From positions 1 to 64,000 of the forward strand of contig JARGSG010000253.1 in assembly GCA_030374805.1 (NCBI GenBank): 64,000 nucleotides of DNA. Direction: 5' to 3'. This DNA comes from Gracilaria gracilis. Lineage: Eukaryota; Rhodophyta; Florideophyceae; Gracilariales; Gracilariaceae. The notes beneath the pieces are model-generated. The model was given only the letters and a program-made list of their open reading frames with translations. It searched no databases and had not been told where the DNA came from. Shown here piece by piece: positions 50,761 to 61,987 of the stretch. A program made the translations under genes and the position numbers. Numbering within the stretch: the first letter of the stretch is position 1; every line of letters begins with the position of its first letter.

Positions 50761-51822
50761 ATGATTGTAATTCCTCTAAAGTCGCAACATGCCAGTCTCA
50801 TCATTTCATTCTTCTCGGCCGCCTCCGAGCTCGCTTTCTTGTTCGCGGCACTAAACTGGAACGGCTTTTTCGAGTGTATGGCGCTTCAGAAAGGAGAACG
50901 TCTCACAGTGCGCCACCATCTCAACCGTACCAGGTTACTGGCCTTAACAACGGCGTTTATATTTATCATCGTGGAAATTCTCAACTCATTCTACAGCGAC
51001 CCTACTTTTATCATTGAAGCAAAACCTTGCAGGTTTCTGACCTCCGCTAATGTGCAAGAGAACTTGACGACTACAACCTATCAATTCAATCGTATTGCAC
51101 TTTCATGTGTTGACGCAGATGAAACCAAGGTCTGGCTGAGGGGAGGAAATTTGTTTGAGGATGGCGAGTCCGTCGTCCAGTGCTCGGACCAGATTTTCTC
51201 CTTTGATCGTGAGCCTCCTCAAGATGAATCGCTACCGGAAGACTACGTTGTGGAATGCGAGACGGTTCTTCACCAAACATACGGAGAAATTGAACTCTGT
51301 TCACTTCTTTATCGAAAAGGAAATCGAGTAGCCTTCTCAGAATTACTGCCACAAACAATTCTAAACAATCTCACTCAAAACCTTGAAGAAATGCCACTAC
51401 GGCACACGGATGTGTTTTTTGATGTTTCTGGAAGAGAGCAAGAGTTTGCATCCAGGGCTGTGTTTCATTTGTCCACGGGTGAGCGAGACGAGGTGGAGCT
51501 GCGTCGCAAAGTGTTCACCAGTGAAGGAGAAGGGGAGTGCCAGGTTCCCGTCGACGCTACAGAAGTGAGTTCGGCGTTGATGTGGGCAATGATTGGGATC
51601 TGGATAACATCTTTTCTGATATTCACAGTTACCTTGCTGTTTCGCTCTCGCATTTTCTTCAATATGAGTAATCCATTACACTGGGCCCAGAAAGCTGTTA
51701 TTGACGACGACGGCCTTGGAGGCGAGAAGAACCCCATAGTTTCTAGCTTTGAAATGGATGGGAAAATGTTTGTGGTGTTATCATGCTCGACGAATTCAGA
51801 GCAGGATGAAAGTGGTGTTTGA
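50761..51822 (+). CDS. Three-helix membrane glycoprotein, paralogue B of a head-to-head pair
   Basis: This is a 353-residue protein from the ATG at 50761. It aligns with paralogue A over its whole length: LKSQHASLIISFFSAASE with LKSQYVSLIFTFISAASE, RHTDVFFDVSGREQEFASRA with WHTDVYFDFTGLENEFARRA, and SNPLHWAQKAV with SNPLHWPQKTV. Helices lie at about 10-31, 59-77 and 272-294. The six loop cysteines are kept (90, 116, 141, 166, 180, 260), but only two or three N-glycosylation sequons are present against seven in A. The C-terminal 50 residues are the most divergent and acidic. By eye the pair is roughly half identical in the helices and less in the loop, so it is not a recent copy. The function is unknown. 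Confidence 0.85.
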   Translation: MIVIPLKSQHASLIISFFSAASELAFLFAALNWNGFFECMALQKGERLTVRHHLNRTRLLALTTAFIFIIVEILNSFYSDPTFIIEAKPCRFLTSANVQENLTTTTYQFNRIALSCVDADETKVWLRGGNLFEDGESVVQCSDQIFSFDREPPQDESLPEDYVVECETVLHQTYGEIELCSLLYRKGNRVAFSELLPQTILNNLTQNLEEMPLRHTDVFFDVSGREQEFASRAVFHLSTGERDEVELRRKVFTSEGEGECQVPVDATEVSSALMWAMIGIWITSFLIFTVTLLFRSRIFFNMSNPLHWAQKAVIDDDGLGGEKNPIVSSFEMDGKMFVVLSCSTNSEQDESGV

Positions 51823-52234
51823 AATCAATTTCATTACCATCACGAGGGTAAGCACGATAGGGAGATGATTCATATGTGAGTTGAACTTGGTTAAATGTGA
51901 ACGGTCCGATGTGCATCAGACAAGTTTTGAGTTTTGGGTTCGGTACATGTTACACGGCTTCAACATTTATGCCTCTATGCGCTATGCGCTTTGAATGGGT
52001 ACTCGGGCGGCGAAGAGAAGTAGATATCTATGCAGTGTATTCTCACATATCACATATGAGAAGAAACTGGTGCGATTCCATTTCACCTTTTCTGAGCGAA
52101 ACTGCTCACTCCCTCGAAGTTACTGTATTATCAACAGAGATATATTTACAAGTCTCTACTCAACGCAATCTCAGTTGCATCGTTATCATACGCCAGCAAG
52201 GATATGAGGGCTAGCCCTCTTAACCTTCTGAGGG
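51823..52234. other. Flank between paralogue B and the piggyBac-like element
   Basis: No gene is seen. The outermost part of the transposon's left end may lie within 52190-52234, where AGCAAGG and CTAGCC resemble the right flank. Confidence 0.4.
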
Positions 52235-52261
52235 CTCTAGTGTCTATCGGACCAACGCGTT

Positions 52262-52277
52262 GACCTCATATGAGGTC
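52262..52277. repeat. Subterminal palindrome, left outer copy
   Basis: GACCTCATATGAGGTC is a perfect 16-bp palindrome and a probable transposase-binding site. It is followed directly by AAAAT and the Copia LTR. Confidence 0.9.
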
Positions 52278-52282
52278 AAAAT

Positions 52283-52487
52283 TGTTGATACCGGTCGGCC
52301 TCTTGCAAGGCGAGAGCGCCACACACGCGTCATTTGTGCGCAGTGCAACGCCCGGCGCACAGCAATGCGCCGGTGGGTTGCACTGGCAAAATAAATTGCG
52401 CGACCGTCCGGCTCGGCGCTCTGCCCGCCGGCGGTCAACTATGCGCGCACTTCGCTCGACCCCTTTCGCCCCCGCTCGCGCGCTACA
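52283..52487 (+). repeat. Copia 5' LTR
   Basis: This is 205 bp, TG...CA bounded, flanked upstream by AAAAT (52278-52282). It is identical by eye to the 3' LTR. Unlike the surrounding DNA it is GC-rich with many CpG. Confidence 0.93.
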
Positions 52488-55400
52488 TGGTAGCATCGCC
52501 TGGGGCGCGCTGCCCCGGGCCGCCATCGCTTGCGCACATGATCGGCCCCTTTCTCTGCGCGCTACCGCGCTTCTATTGCGCGTACGCTCAACTACTCAAA
52601 AACTGGACGGGTTGCTTAGCGGTTGTCTCGGCTCCCATGCCCATAGGTATGTCGCGGCTAGAGCACTGCCAAAGCGAAACCTACCGTGCGCGATTGACTT
52701 CGTGATGGGCTCCCAAGTCTATAGACTTTGTTGAGGCTCTGAAAGTTGGTTGACATCGGACAGGATAAGTATGTATATAACTTTTCTACTTTATTTGTTC
52801 ATTCTAAATGGAAGTACAGAATCTAGATGGTGATCCATTGTGAAGATTGATGATTACTGGTTTTCCTGCATCTTTACTGCGAAGCGACAATGTGCCTCCG
52901 CTGCAACTACGATGCGATTCCAAACGACTTCCCTCTTTCCTACTATACATTGTGTGGCATACAATTCGGTGCATCGCAAAATGTTTGCGATCACTAATTT
53001 CTTACGTCTCTAACTGGTTTGGCACCAACACTTCTTCACTCTATTTCAAAGCTTAGCAACGTCCTACTATCATCTACACCCTGTTCTTGTTCTGTTGTCG
53101 GATCTGCATGCTTGCGCAACAATTTCTACGCTACACTCTCTTGGATTTCTACAACGGTCTTGATTTTGCATCTGTATGACGTTCATCATGTTGATAACGT
53201 TTACACCTCTCGATAAATTGCGTCTGCTTCTGGGCCACAGGTTACTCGTTCCTTCTACATCAGCCACATTTTCTCCGGCAATGCAACGTCTTGGATTGCG
53301 AAAACAATTTCGTTTTCAACATTACTTCGAGAACCGGTTTTTCTCGCTCTCCTTGAGAGAAGAAGTGGCCTCTGTTCGTCCGTTCTTCGTGCCACGAGTG
53401 CGTTCTGCCGTACGAAGCGTATGCTCTATACTACGCTACTACGTTTTACTACTGCTTGTTTTTCCTTTGTTTGACGAAGTGAAGTACCCTCCGCTTTGTC
53501 GGTGCGGGAAGATCCTTCAAAGGTCTGTTTGTTGTGGTGCGGGGTTAGCTGCTTAATTGCGGGGACCCGTCCTACATCGATCGCCTGGCTCCCAAGGTTG
53601 GGCCAGGAACACCTCAAGTTCACACCTCTTCCACCGGTAGGGGACTGGCGAAGTTGAAGAAGAAGAAGTTCAAGAAGTTCAAGAAGAAGAAGAAACGTTC
53701 CTACCCCGTAGGTCGCGATATCCTTATCTCGTAGAAGAAGGTTGATCATACACTTTCATCCGTCGCTCCCCGGACGCCTCAATGTCGGGCACAAATGAGG
53801 GTCTCCTTGGCAGGCTTCCAAAGCTCAAGGTCCCCACCGACTACATTCTCTGGCGTCGTCGTCTTCTGGCGTATCTCCGCAGAGACGACCCATTTCTCTC
53901 CGGTCTTGACCCACGTCCTGATGGGTTCAACCCCACAAACCGGGCAATGAGATCTTGGTTCGAAAAGTCAGTCAAAGCGAAGAGCACCATCACACACTAC
54001 CTCGGTGACTCTCCGCTTGCTCTTGTTCGAATGTTTGTCGATGATGATGACAAAACGGACCAAAGATCTCTGGGATGAACTGCAGCGCGTGTACACAACC
54101 ACCAACGCGCAAGCTGTGCAGAACATCCGCCATCGTCTGGACACTTTGGTATACAAGGACAGCGACGACTGGAATAAGCACGTCGCTAAGTTCCTGGATG
54201 TTGTTGGGGAACTTGCCACCTTCGATGAGGAACTTTCGGAGAAAGACAAAGTCTCCAAACTCATTCGAAGTCTCCCCAACTCCTTTGCTCCCTTGGCCAT
54301 GATGTCAAACCTAACCGATGTCGGGTTCGACTCCATTGTGAACGCTGTCCGAAGCTGAAGTGGGCTCGTCGCAAGAACCCTAACAACCCGACATCCTCCG
54401 CTCCTTCGTCCACCCCCACTACCCAACCGAAAGCCAACACGGCAAACAAGGGAGGTCGAAAGCAGCGAAACCGGCGTAACAAGTCCTCGGCTACCAAGAG
54501 CCGCTACGATGACAATTGCTTACTACTGCGGTCGTCGTGGACATTACGCTCGAGATTGCTACAAACGCAAACGTGAGGAGTCTGACAATAATGATAACCA
54601 GCACAACTCCAACGGACGGCAGCAATCTATCGCAACAAACGGTGGTTCTCGTCGTTCACAAGTATGGGTCCCACAAAGGAGGACAACGCCAATCCAACTG
54701 GAACTCAGGGTTCGCACCAAGGGGGGATGGAAATGATAATCGTAACTCAAATCATAACTCCAAAACCTCGTTCATATGTGGTGCAAAGAAATGATGATAG
54801 GGCCTCCTTCACCTGGCTTCAACTGCAATATGGCCAAGTTCAAGTGTAAGATCGCTCTTCTTTCTCAAACGAAATTGGACTCAGCCTATATTGACTCAGG
54901 GGCAACTCATCACTTCTTCCATTCGCGGAAGTCGTTCATTCGCTACGAACGAATTGAGATCGAGACTGTTCAGGCTGCCTCAAGAACAGCTCGTCTCGTT
55001 GGCAAAGGTCATGTCTGGATACCTTTTGAACCGTGGTAACAGTCATCGAGGCTTACCACGCGCCTGCCTTTGAGTCGAACATCCTTTCTGTTGGCGTTCT
55101 CAGTGTAGAGTTCATGGTGATGTTCACCTTCCACCATTCGGCCATTCAATGGATGTTTCATCATGGATCCTAACCGAAACTCTGAAATCATTTGGGAAAC
55201 GGAAATCAACCAAGGCCTCTTCGTCATGGACCTCGCTGATAACGGACAAACAAGTGATGGTCGTGAACGCAAGTAACAGCAATCAGGAGCTGGCTTTGGA
55301 ATGGCACGGTCGAACTGGTCATCTTCACCCAAGTAGATACCAGAACCTTGCCAAGTCTTTCGACTCTGTGCCTTACTTTCAACGTTCCATCTTGGAGTCG

Positions 55401-58400
55401 TTGACGTGTGCGTCCCTTGCCTCACAGGCAAGAAGAAACGGAACCCAATCACCGCCCGGTCGCGATCCGTTTCGACGTCAAGTCCCTTGGAACTTATCCA
55501 CATGGACCTGTCGGGAAAGATTTCGCCATCTCTCTCTGGTGCAATCTACGCCATGGCCGTACTGGATGACCACACTTCCAAGTCGGGACGTTTTCTTCTT
55601 GATGGACAAGACAGGTGCTAGTGTTTTGAAGCACCTGGCTTGGTACAAACGCAGATCGGAGCTAGAACTTAACCACTCGTTTCGCTTGAAGAATGTTCGC
55701 CTGGACGGGGCCGGCGAAACACAAAAGCAGTGAGTTGGACACTTTCTGCTTCGATCATGGCATACTCTTGGACTACTCTCCTGCCTACGCCTCCGAATCT
55801 AATGGAGCCGCGGAGAGGCTTATCCAAGAACATTGGACCAGGGCTCGTGTACTTCTCTTCGCGAGCAAACTGCCCATTTCCTTCTGGGCAGAGGCCAATG
55901 AACCATGCCAACTGGCTCCGAAATAGGGCTCCATCTTCAAGGATACAAGGACGGATACCGATTCTGGAATGGAATCCGTCCATTATAATCGACTTTACGA
56001 ACATTCCGAACTTTGGTCAGCCTGGCTACGCCTTTGTATATCGGTCCAAGACCGTGGCATCAAAGAAGTTCCTCCCCCGTTCTGTCTTCGCGAACTTCGT
56101 GGGCATGCAAAGCGACACCACACTCGCCCGTGTGTTTGTGCCGGGGAAGAACTCGGGTCGTCACTTGCCGTATTCTGGACTTCAAGGCTGTCAACTCCTC
56201 TCCTCTTCCAAACATCTCCACCCTCCTGGAGGGTATAACTCGCCAACAGGAGACAGAGGAAACGGACCATACCTCACAGACCGATAACGGTCCTGACTTG
56301 GAGGACCAACTGGTAAAGGAGATGACAACAATCGCGCATAACTTTCCAAATGTATGGGTCTCGAAGAAAACTGTGTATGACCCCAACGTTCCAAGTAGTT
56401 TCAAGGACGCGTGCAGAGATCCCGGTTGGTGTGAGGCCATCGACCGCGAGATGAACGCACTCATCCGCCTTAACACTTGGGAACTTATACCCAGGGAATC
56501 CTGGATGAAACCGGTTCCGTATACTTGGGTCTTCAAGGAGAAGATGTTGGATGGAGTCGGGAAGAAGTTCTTGAAGAAGGCACGCTGCTGTCTACGGGGA
56601 GACAAACAGAAGCCCTTCATTGACTTCGATCCATTCAACACTTATGCGCCAGTAGCCTGTCATGAAGCACTACGCATTCTTCTCTCAGTTGCCGCTGCAC
56701 AAAACCTTTTACTGGAGGGAGCAGACATCTCAAACGCCTACTTATATGGAAAACTGGATGTTCCTATAATTATGGAACAACCTTCTGACTCTACTGGCAT
56801 TGTGGGGAAGCCAGGCCATGTCTGCAAACTCCTTAACTCCATCTATGGTGCTGTCCAAGCTGGAACAATATGGGGTTCCCTCTTTTCTGAAGCTCTCCTA
56901 TCATGGAACTTTGTGACATCAGCTCTCGACTCTCGCGTCTTCATGTTCCGCGAGCAGGACAACTTCCTGATCTTGGCTGTTATAGATTCGACGACTGCGC
57001 ATTCGCTGCCAACAATGCCAAACTTCTAAATGACTTCAAACACAAACTGTCTGCAACGTTTGATGTGAAGCTCTATGGGGAGCTGAAGTCATTCATAGGT
57101 TGGAATATTCAGCGATCTCCTTCCGGCATTAAGGTTAATCCAATATGGATATGCACTACAAATTCTCAAGAAGTTTGGTATGCAACAGTGCAATGCAAGT
57201 TGGATCACCTTTCCCTACGGCTGCCAATGTACTGCCATCTGGTGAGGAAGACTTCATTCTTTCGACAGATGATCATGCAGAGTATAGGTCAGGGATTGGT
57301 GCATTACTTTACATTTCTGTATCTACCCGTCCTGACCTTTCCCTTTTCCATATCAGCGCTCTCAAGGCATTTACATAACCCATGTGAACGACACTTATCG
57401 CTGCTCAAACGATTATTTAGGTACTTGGCTGGCACTATGGATTAGGGACTTCATTTTCCAGCCCACCGTCCTATTTCTCCCGCCTCACTCTGTGCGTACG
57501 CTGACCGCCGATTGGGGGGGATTGCATTGAGACTCGTAAGTCCACAACACGGTACGTTATCGTCGTCAACGACGCACCAGTCATGTGGAAATCAAAGCGT
57601 CAAACGGTAATTGCGCTATCTTCGGCAGAGGCGGAGTATATCGCTCTTTCTACCTGCGCGAAAGACCTTTCGTGCATACGAAAGATGTATTTTGAATTCG
57701 CACACATCCAGCCTTGGAGCGAGGATCTATGGTTCGAAGCCACAAAGATCATGAATGATAGCTCGGCTGCTATATCTTTGACCACGAGTCCACAGATATC
57801 TGCTCGAAACAAGCACATCGATTTGAAGACGCACCATGTGCGGGGACCTGGAGAGAGGTCAAATTATTAAGCTGTGCAAAATCCCAAGGAGTCAACAGAT
57901 CGCTGACATACTGACAAAGTGTGCGTCCCTCCCAGAAGTGAGGAGGATGGTCAGATTGATGCATATTGACTCGTTCTAGGAAGAATTGTTGGGGGTCTAC
58001 TGACTACACTAACTACTTTGTTATGTTTTGTTTTGTCTTTTTTGTTTGCTACATGTTTGAATGTTTGAATAATTGTTTATGAATGTTTGTGGTTCACAAC
58101 CTTCTCTGTTTCTCCCCACAGAGGTACATGTGTGTTTGTCCCAACGGGTTTTAACATGATATCTGGGTTTTGGAGTTTACTGGTGTGAACAAGTAATGAC
58201 TCCCCAGCTTGGAGCTGGTGGAACTATGTGTGTGATGCGTTATGTATGAATGTATTTATATTATGTTTTGAATGTTGCACCACGCCTTTGGCATTTGCAA
58301 GATAATGCCAGAGAAGAGACAGATTTGCAGAGAAATCGTGTCTACAGACCCTGCTCTTCGGTCGTTGATATTATGCTTTACTTGTGAATTGGGCTCAGTA

Positions 58401-58454
58401 ACTAGATGCTTATAAGTGGTGTAGGAAGAGTAGTCGCTTCGCCTTGAGGGACGG

Positions 58455-58659
58455 TGTTGATACCGGTCGGCCTCTTGCAAGGCGAGAGCGCCACACACGC
58501 GTCATTTGTGCGCAGTGCAACGCCCGGCGCACAGCAATGCGCCGGTGGGTTGCACTGGCAAAATAAATTGCGCGACCGTCCGGCTCGGCGCTCTGCCCGC
58601 CGGCGGTCAACTATGCGCGCACTTCGCTCGACCCCTTTCGCCCCCGCTCGCGCGCTACA
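58455..58659 (+). repeat. Copia 3' LTR
   Basis: This is the second 205-bp LTR, followed by the duplicated target AAAAT (58660-58664). Confidence 0.93.
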
Positions 58660-58664
58660 AAAAT

Positions 58665-58680
58665 GACCTCATATGAGGTC
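58665..58680. repeat. Subterminal palindrome, left inner copy
   Basis: This is the second GACCTCATATGAGGTC of the left terminal repeat, separated from the first by the Copia insertion. Confidence 0.9.
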
Positions 58681-59180
58681 AGCCCGTTGAGAGAGTAAAA
58701 TAAACCAAAAAATTACATTCCGGACCTATAATGCGGACTTTTCAAATTTCAAAATTTGAAAAGTCCTTGAACAGTCGTTTAAGTAGTAGTCTGTAGGGCA
58801 AAAAGGCCAGTAATCACAGCTCAGTGGATAAGATATCCTATGTGAGCAAATTAAACGTGAGTTCAAACCTCGCTGAGTTTATTAAAACTCGAAAACTCCT
58901 TATGGAGCTCGACTAATTCTAGTAATATGTTTACACTAAGAACGTTTTCAACACCCACTTGAACAACAGACAGAACAAGGTGACATCTGTTAAACGGGCA
59001 GTTTCGTCAGAGTGTAAACATTATCTAGCATGTTCAATAACGCGGATTGAATTAGTAGGGGGCTTAAGGTAAATGAACACTTGTTGATAATGTGATTCTT
59101 TATGTGTTTTTATTCAATATCAGCGCTTGTTTACTTCTATGTTGACGTTGTTGTTGACAACAGATGTGTTTCAATTACTT
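58681..59180. other. Left internal flank of the piggyBac-like element
   Basis: This is AT-rich non-coding DNA downstream of the transposase. It includes an inverted repeat around TTTTCAAATTTCAAAATTTGAAAA (58739-58762, shown in part: TTTTCAAATT and AATTTGAAAA arms). No gene is seen. Confidence 0.5.
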
Positions 59181-61264
59181 TTAAACACCGTGACGTAACT
59201 CAATGTGGTTCTTAAAGCAGTCCCTTCCTGTACCAGTGTGACATAAATACACTTCATATTTCAAAGATATATAGCATTCAGAACATAAAAACTTAGACTT
59301 CATATTCCCTTTGCACACTTTGCATCGTCCTTGATATGAAGACTTCGTAATCATTCCATCCTTAGTCTTTCTCTTGCGATTAGTCTGCATAAGATGCACA
59401 CCAGTTCCTGCAGGTTTCGGAATATCATCTTCTATTTCCATATGTTCTTCATCTCGAGTCATCAAAGCGGTCCGGTCCCACGTATTAGTGACAAGATCGT
59501 CAGCCAACTTTGAATAGAAGTTATATGGAGATAATAACTTTCGCATACCATTACCAGCTTTTTAAAGCATCCACGCATCAACCATACAAATGGATAATAA
59601 AGATGAATTCACACGGAACGACCAATCCTTGACCTCGATTTTCTTCTCCAGTTTTAATTCATCTTGGCGGCATCTGTTGTGTCTGTCAATCATTGAACAC
59701 GTTTTATAGTATTCCTCACAAACCTCTGGTATCGGTACTTCCAGTTCAACTTTCCTCGAAACATTTCCTTGTCGTCTCCAACTTTGTCGCATTATTGGGT
59801 TTCCAGGGTTCACCGTGTTGCATGTTGATATAAAATACCTTCGTTCCCTATCGACCCACATTACCGCCATTAGATCAGTATTCAAACCGTTCCCCTTCGA
59901 AACCATTGAAACAAAATCTCCACGATTCTCTAAGGTCTTCTCTGATAATGCTTCATAGGAAATTGACGTGTTGCATTCTTGATAACCCCAGTAAAGCGCA
60001 GTCCTTTTTCCAAAAGAGCATTAGCTGTTTTCACAGATGCAAAAAAAGAATCTGCACAGACATGGCGTCCAGACCCAAACCATGGCTGGACTAATCGAAG
60101 TAAAATCGCAGTTCCATGAGTATGTTCTGTATCAAAATCCTGATCAGGGGCTTCAGATCCCATATTGAGCTCAATATTTAGCATGATACCACTTCTTCCG
60201 CAGCAAACGGTTTTCATTTCCAACCCGTTTTCTGGTTTTCGATCCAGCGCGGTATAATGTGGGAGCCCCACATCAATCCAGTCTCCCCCCAGCCCATACC
60301 AGCGTGACATACTCTCATCAACGCATAAAGCATGTGAAGGTGTCACGAAAGAACGGCGGTGATCATTGATGGCTTTCACGAAATCAGTGACTAAATTCCA
60401 GCGAGCCGTGCCATAATCCTCTTGAGCAGCGTTACCACTGAAACAAATACAACGCCTTAGAGTTTCAAACCTATTTCGTGACATTGCTTCACCAATCACA
60501 GGCTGAGACATAAATCTGGATGCTGGTTTTGAACCCCAAAGATCTCTTCTATTCGAAAACTCCAGCCTGCTTATGAAAACCATCACGCCAAAGAACCTTA
60601 AAAGCTCTCCACCACTCGTCGAAGAGGCGCCATCATTTTCCAAGTTCTTGTTCGTCTTTTCCACAATAGTCTTCAGATGTCCGATGGGGAACATCCATAA
60701 AAAATAGTCAGTGAATGTCATCGTACTTGGGCAATGACGTGGTGAGATAAAATCTCCGGCTGGGCCAATAACCTTCCACGGCTGCAATTGCATGCATCCA
60801 TTGATAGGGCTACAAATTGCCTCCGTGTTCCACGCACGATCATGCACAGTCACTGACTGGTCGGAAGGGGGTGCTTGTGAAACGGGATCCGCCTCCTGCA
60901 AATTTTGCACTTGTTCTCCTTCACTCGGCTGATTGTCAACATTTTGGGCCGGTAACGGTGGTACAATTGCTGTGTCAACATTATCAGTTTGTGGACTGTT
61001 AAGGAGACCATTACCAACCTTTACACTGCAAAGAGGAAGAGTACACTCTTTTTGGCGGTTTGGGAGGTCAAACCGAATAGTGAGAAATGTACAGTTTCGG
61101 CCGTTGACGAGTCGAATGTCAACTTTTGTCACTGTTCCAGGGACAGTTTTTGTCTTCCAAAGAGAGCCAAAGTAGCGTTTGCTTTCCGACTCACAAACAA
61201 CAAGGCGGGCACGACTGTGGACTTTGTTACCAACGGTACGACGAGGGTCTGTTGACGGGGCCAT
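59181..61264 (-). pseudogene. piggyBac-type transposase (PGBD/DDE_Tnp_1_7), inactivated
   Basis: Translation would start at the ATG at 61262-61264. The 59930-61264 frame gives 444 residues. It holds the first catalytic Asp in ALCVDESMSRWYG and the second in GRHVCADSFFASVKTA. A one-base shift near 59930-59965 leads to the frame containing EEYYKTCSMIDRHNRC, probably the third catalytic Asp. An in-frame TAA lies at 59562-59564. Beyond it, the end of the same frame encodes a Cys-rich finger (CKVCKGNMKSKFLCSECY...C...H), as at the C-terminus of piggyBac transposases. The full length would be about 690 residues. The enzyme moves the element by TTAA-targeted cut-and-paste. With two breaks this copy is inactive. 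Confidence 0.88.
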
Positions 61265-61436
61265 TGTGTACAGATTGTGTTGACGTTTGTGAAAAAATGC
61301 TCCAGCTTGGTTGCTGTGTACATGTCATGGGCGACTTTGGTTAACGCCATCAAAGGGAGGACGACGGAGGTGAGGACGAAGTGTTTTTTTTTTAAAAAGT
61401 GAAAACTTTTACTTAAAATTTATGTGAGTAAAAACT

Positions 61437-61472
61437 GACCTCATATGAGGTCATTTGACCTCATATGAGGTC
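61437..61472. repeat. Right subterminal double palindrome
   Basis: GACCTCATATGAGGTC lies at 61437-61452 and 61457-61472, spaced by 4 bp (ATTT). It mirrors the left pair, which was spaced by 5 bp (AAAAT) before the Copia insertion. Confidence 0.95.
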
Positions 61473-61494
61473 AGTTGTCAAATAGACACTAGAG

Positions 61495-61987
61495 GACGGC
61501 TAACCTTGCTAACATATGTTAGTACAGTATCTTTCTGCGGTTCGCCTCCTTATCGATAAGCTGGATATTTGACCAATTATGTTGAACATGCGCAAAAGTG
61601 AGAAAACACGACTTGCCAACTTGTACCTTCCAGGTCAGGGTATTGTTGAACACAGGCTAATGTTGAACAGCAAAAGCTACCGAACAGACTAGCCCTTTAC
61701 GGTTCTCAGTAGCCTCTTCAGAGCGGCTCTTCGCTCTCCATAAGATGGGATCTCCCTTTCTTCCTCACAGGAAGAGACCAGAAGCCGAAAGCGCGCCTTT
61801 TTTTGAACTCCATACCTCTGTATGGAGTTCCAACAGCCCCAACAATGAGAATTCAACTCAGGGAGAAAACCGCGCTCAGTTCAAACAAAAAGGGCGCCAT
61901 TACAAGCGCCAAGCTGCTCCCTTATAAGGAGATGTAAGGCCTTTACGAAAGTCGTGTCATTCTTTGCGATGCTTTCTACCGACCGCG
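61495..61987. other. Flank between the two DNA transposons, with a perfect hairpin
   Basis: No gene is seen. GAACTCCATAC (61805-61815) and GTATGGAGTTC (61820-61830) form an 11-bp stem with a CTCT loop. This stretch may include the untranslated 5' part of the pogo-like element. Confidence 0.5.

Larger units (their letters stand above)
52283..58659 (+). mobile_element. Copia (Ty1) LTR retrotransposon fossil, young insertion
   Basis: Direct 205-bp LTRs (52283-52487 and 58455-58659) begin TGTTGATACC and end CGCTACA, with the 5-bp target duplication AAAAT on both sides. A TGGTAGC primer-binding-like site follows the 5' LTR. Internal order on the plus strand: gag with a CCHC knuckle (about 53780-54600), aspartic protease (about 54870), integrase (about 55290-55900), reverse transcriptase (about 56400-57000) and RNase H (about 57580-57880). 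Integrase before reverse transcriptase defines Copia. The LTRs look identical by eye, so insertion was recent, yet the coding region is broken in roughly ten places. It sits inside the left terminal repeat of the piggyBac-like element. About 1.3 kb of leader precedes gag, and about 0.6 kb follows RNase H. Confidence 0.93.
52235..61494 (-). mobile_element. piggyBac-like DNA transposon, split by a Copia insertion
   Basis: The terminal inverted repeats share CTCTAGTGTCTAT (52235-52247; complement at 61482-61494) and, further in, two tandem copies of the palindrome GACCTCATATGAGGTC on each side. The element carries a piggyBac-type transposase on the minus strand (59181-61264). Without the Copia insertion it is about 2.9 kb. 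The exact outer ends are unclear: TTAA occurs at 52220-52223 on the left, but the right flank has only a TTAG-like match, so the expected TTAA duplication is decayed or my boundary is off. Confidence 0.8.
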
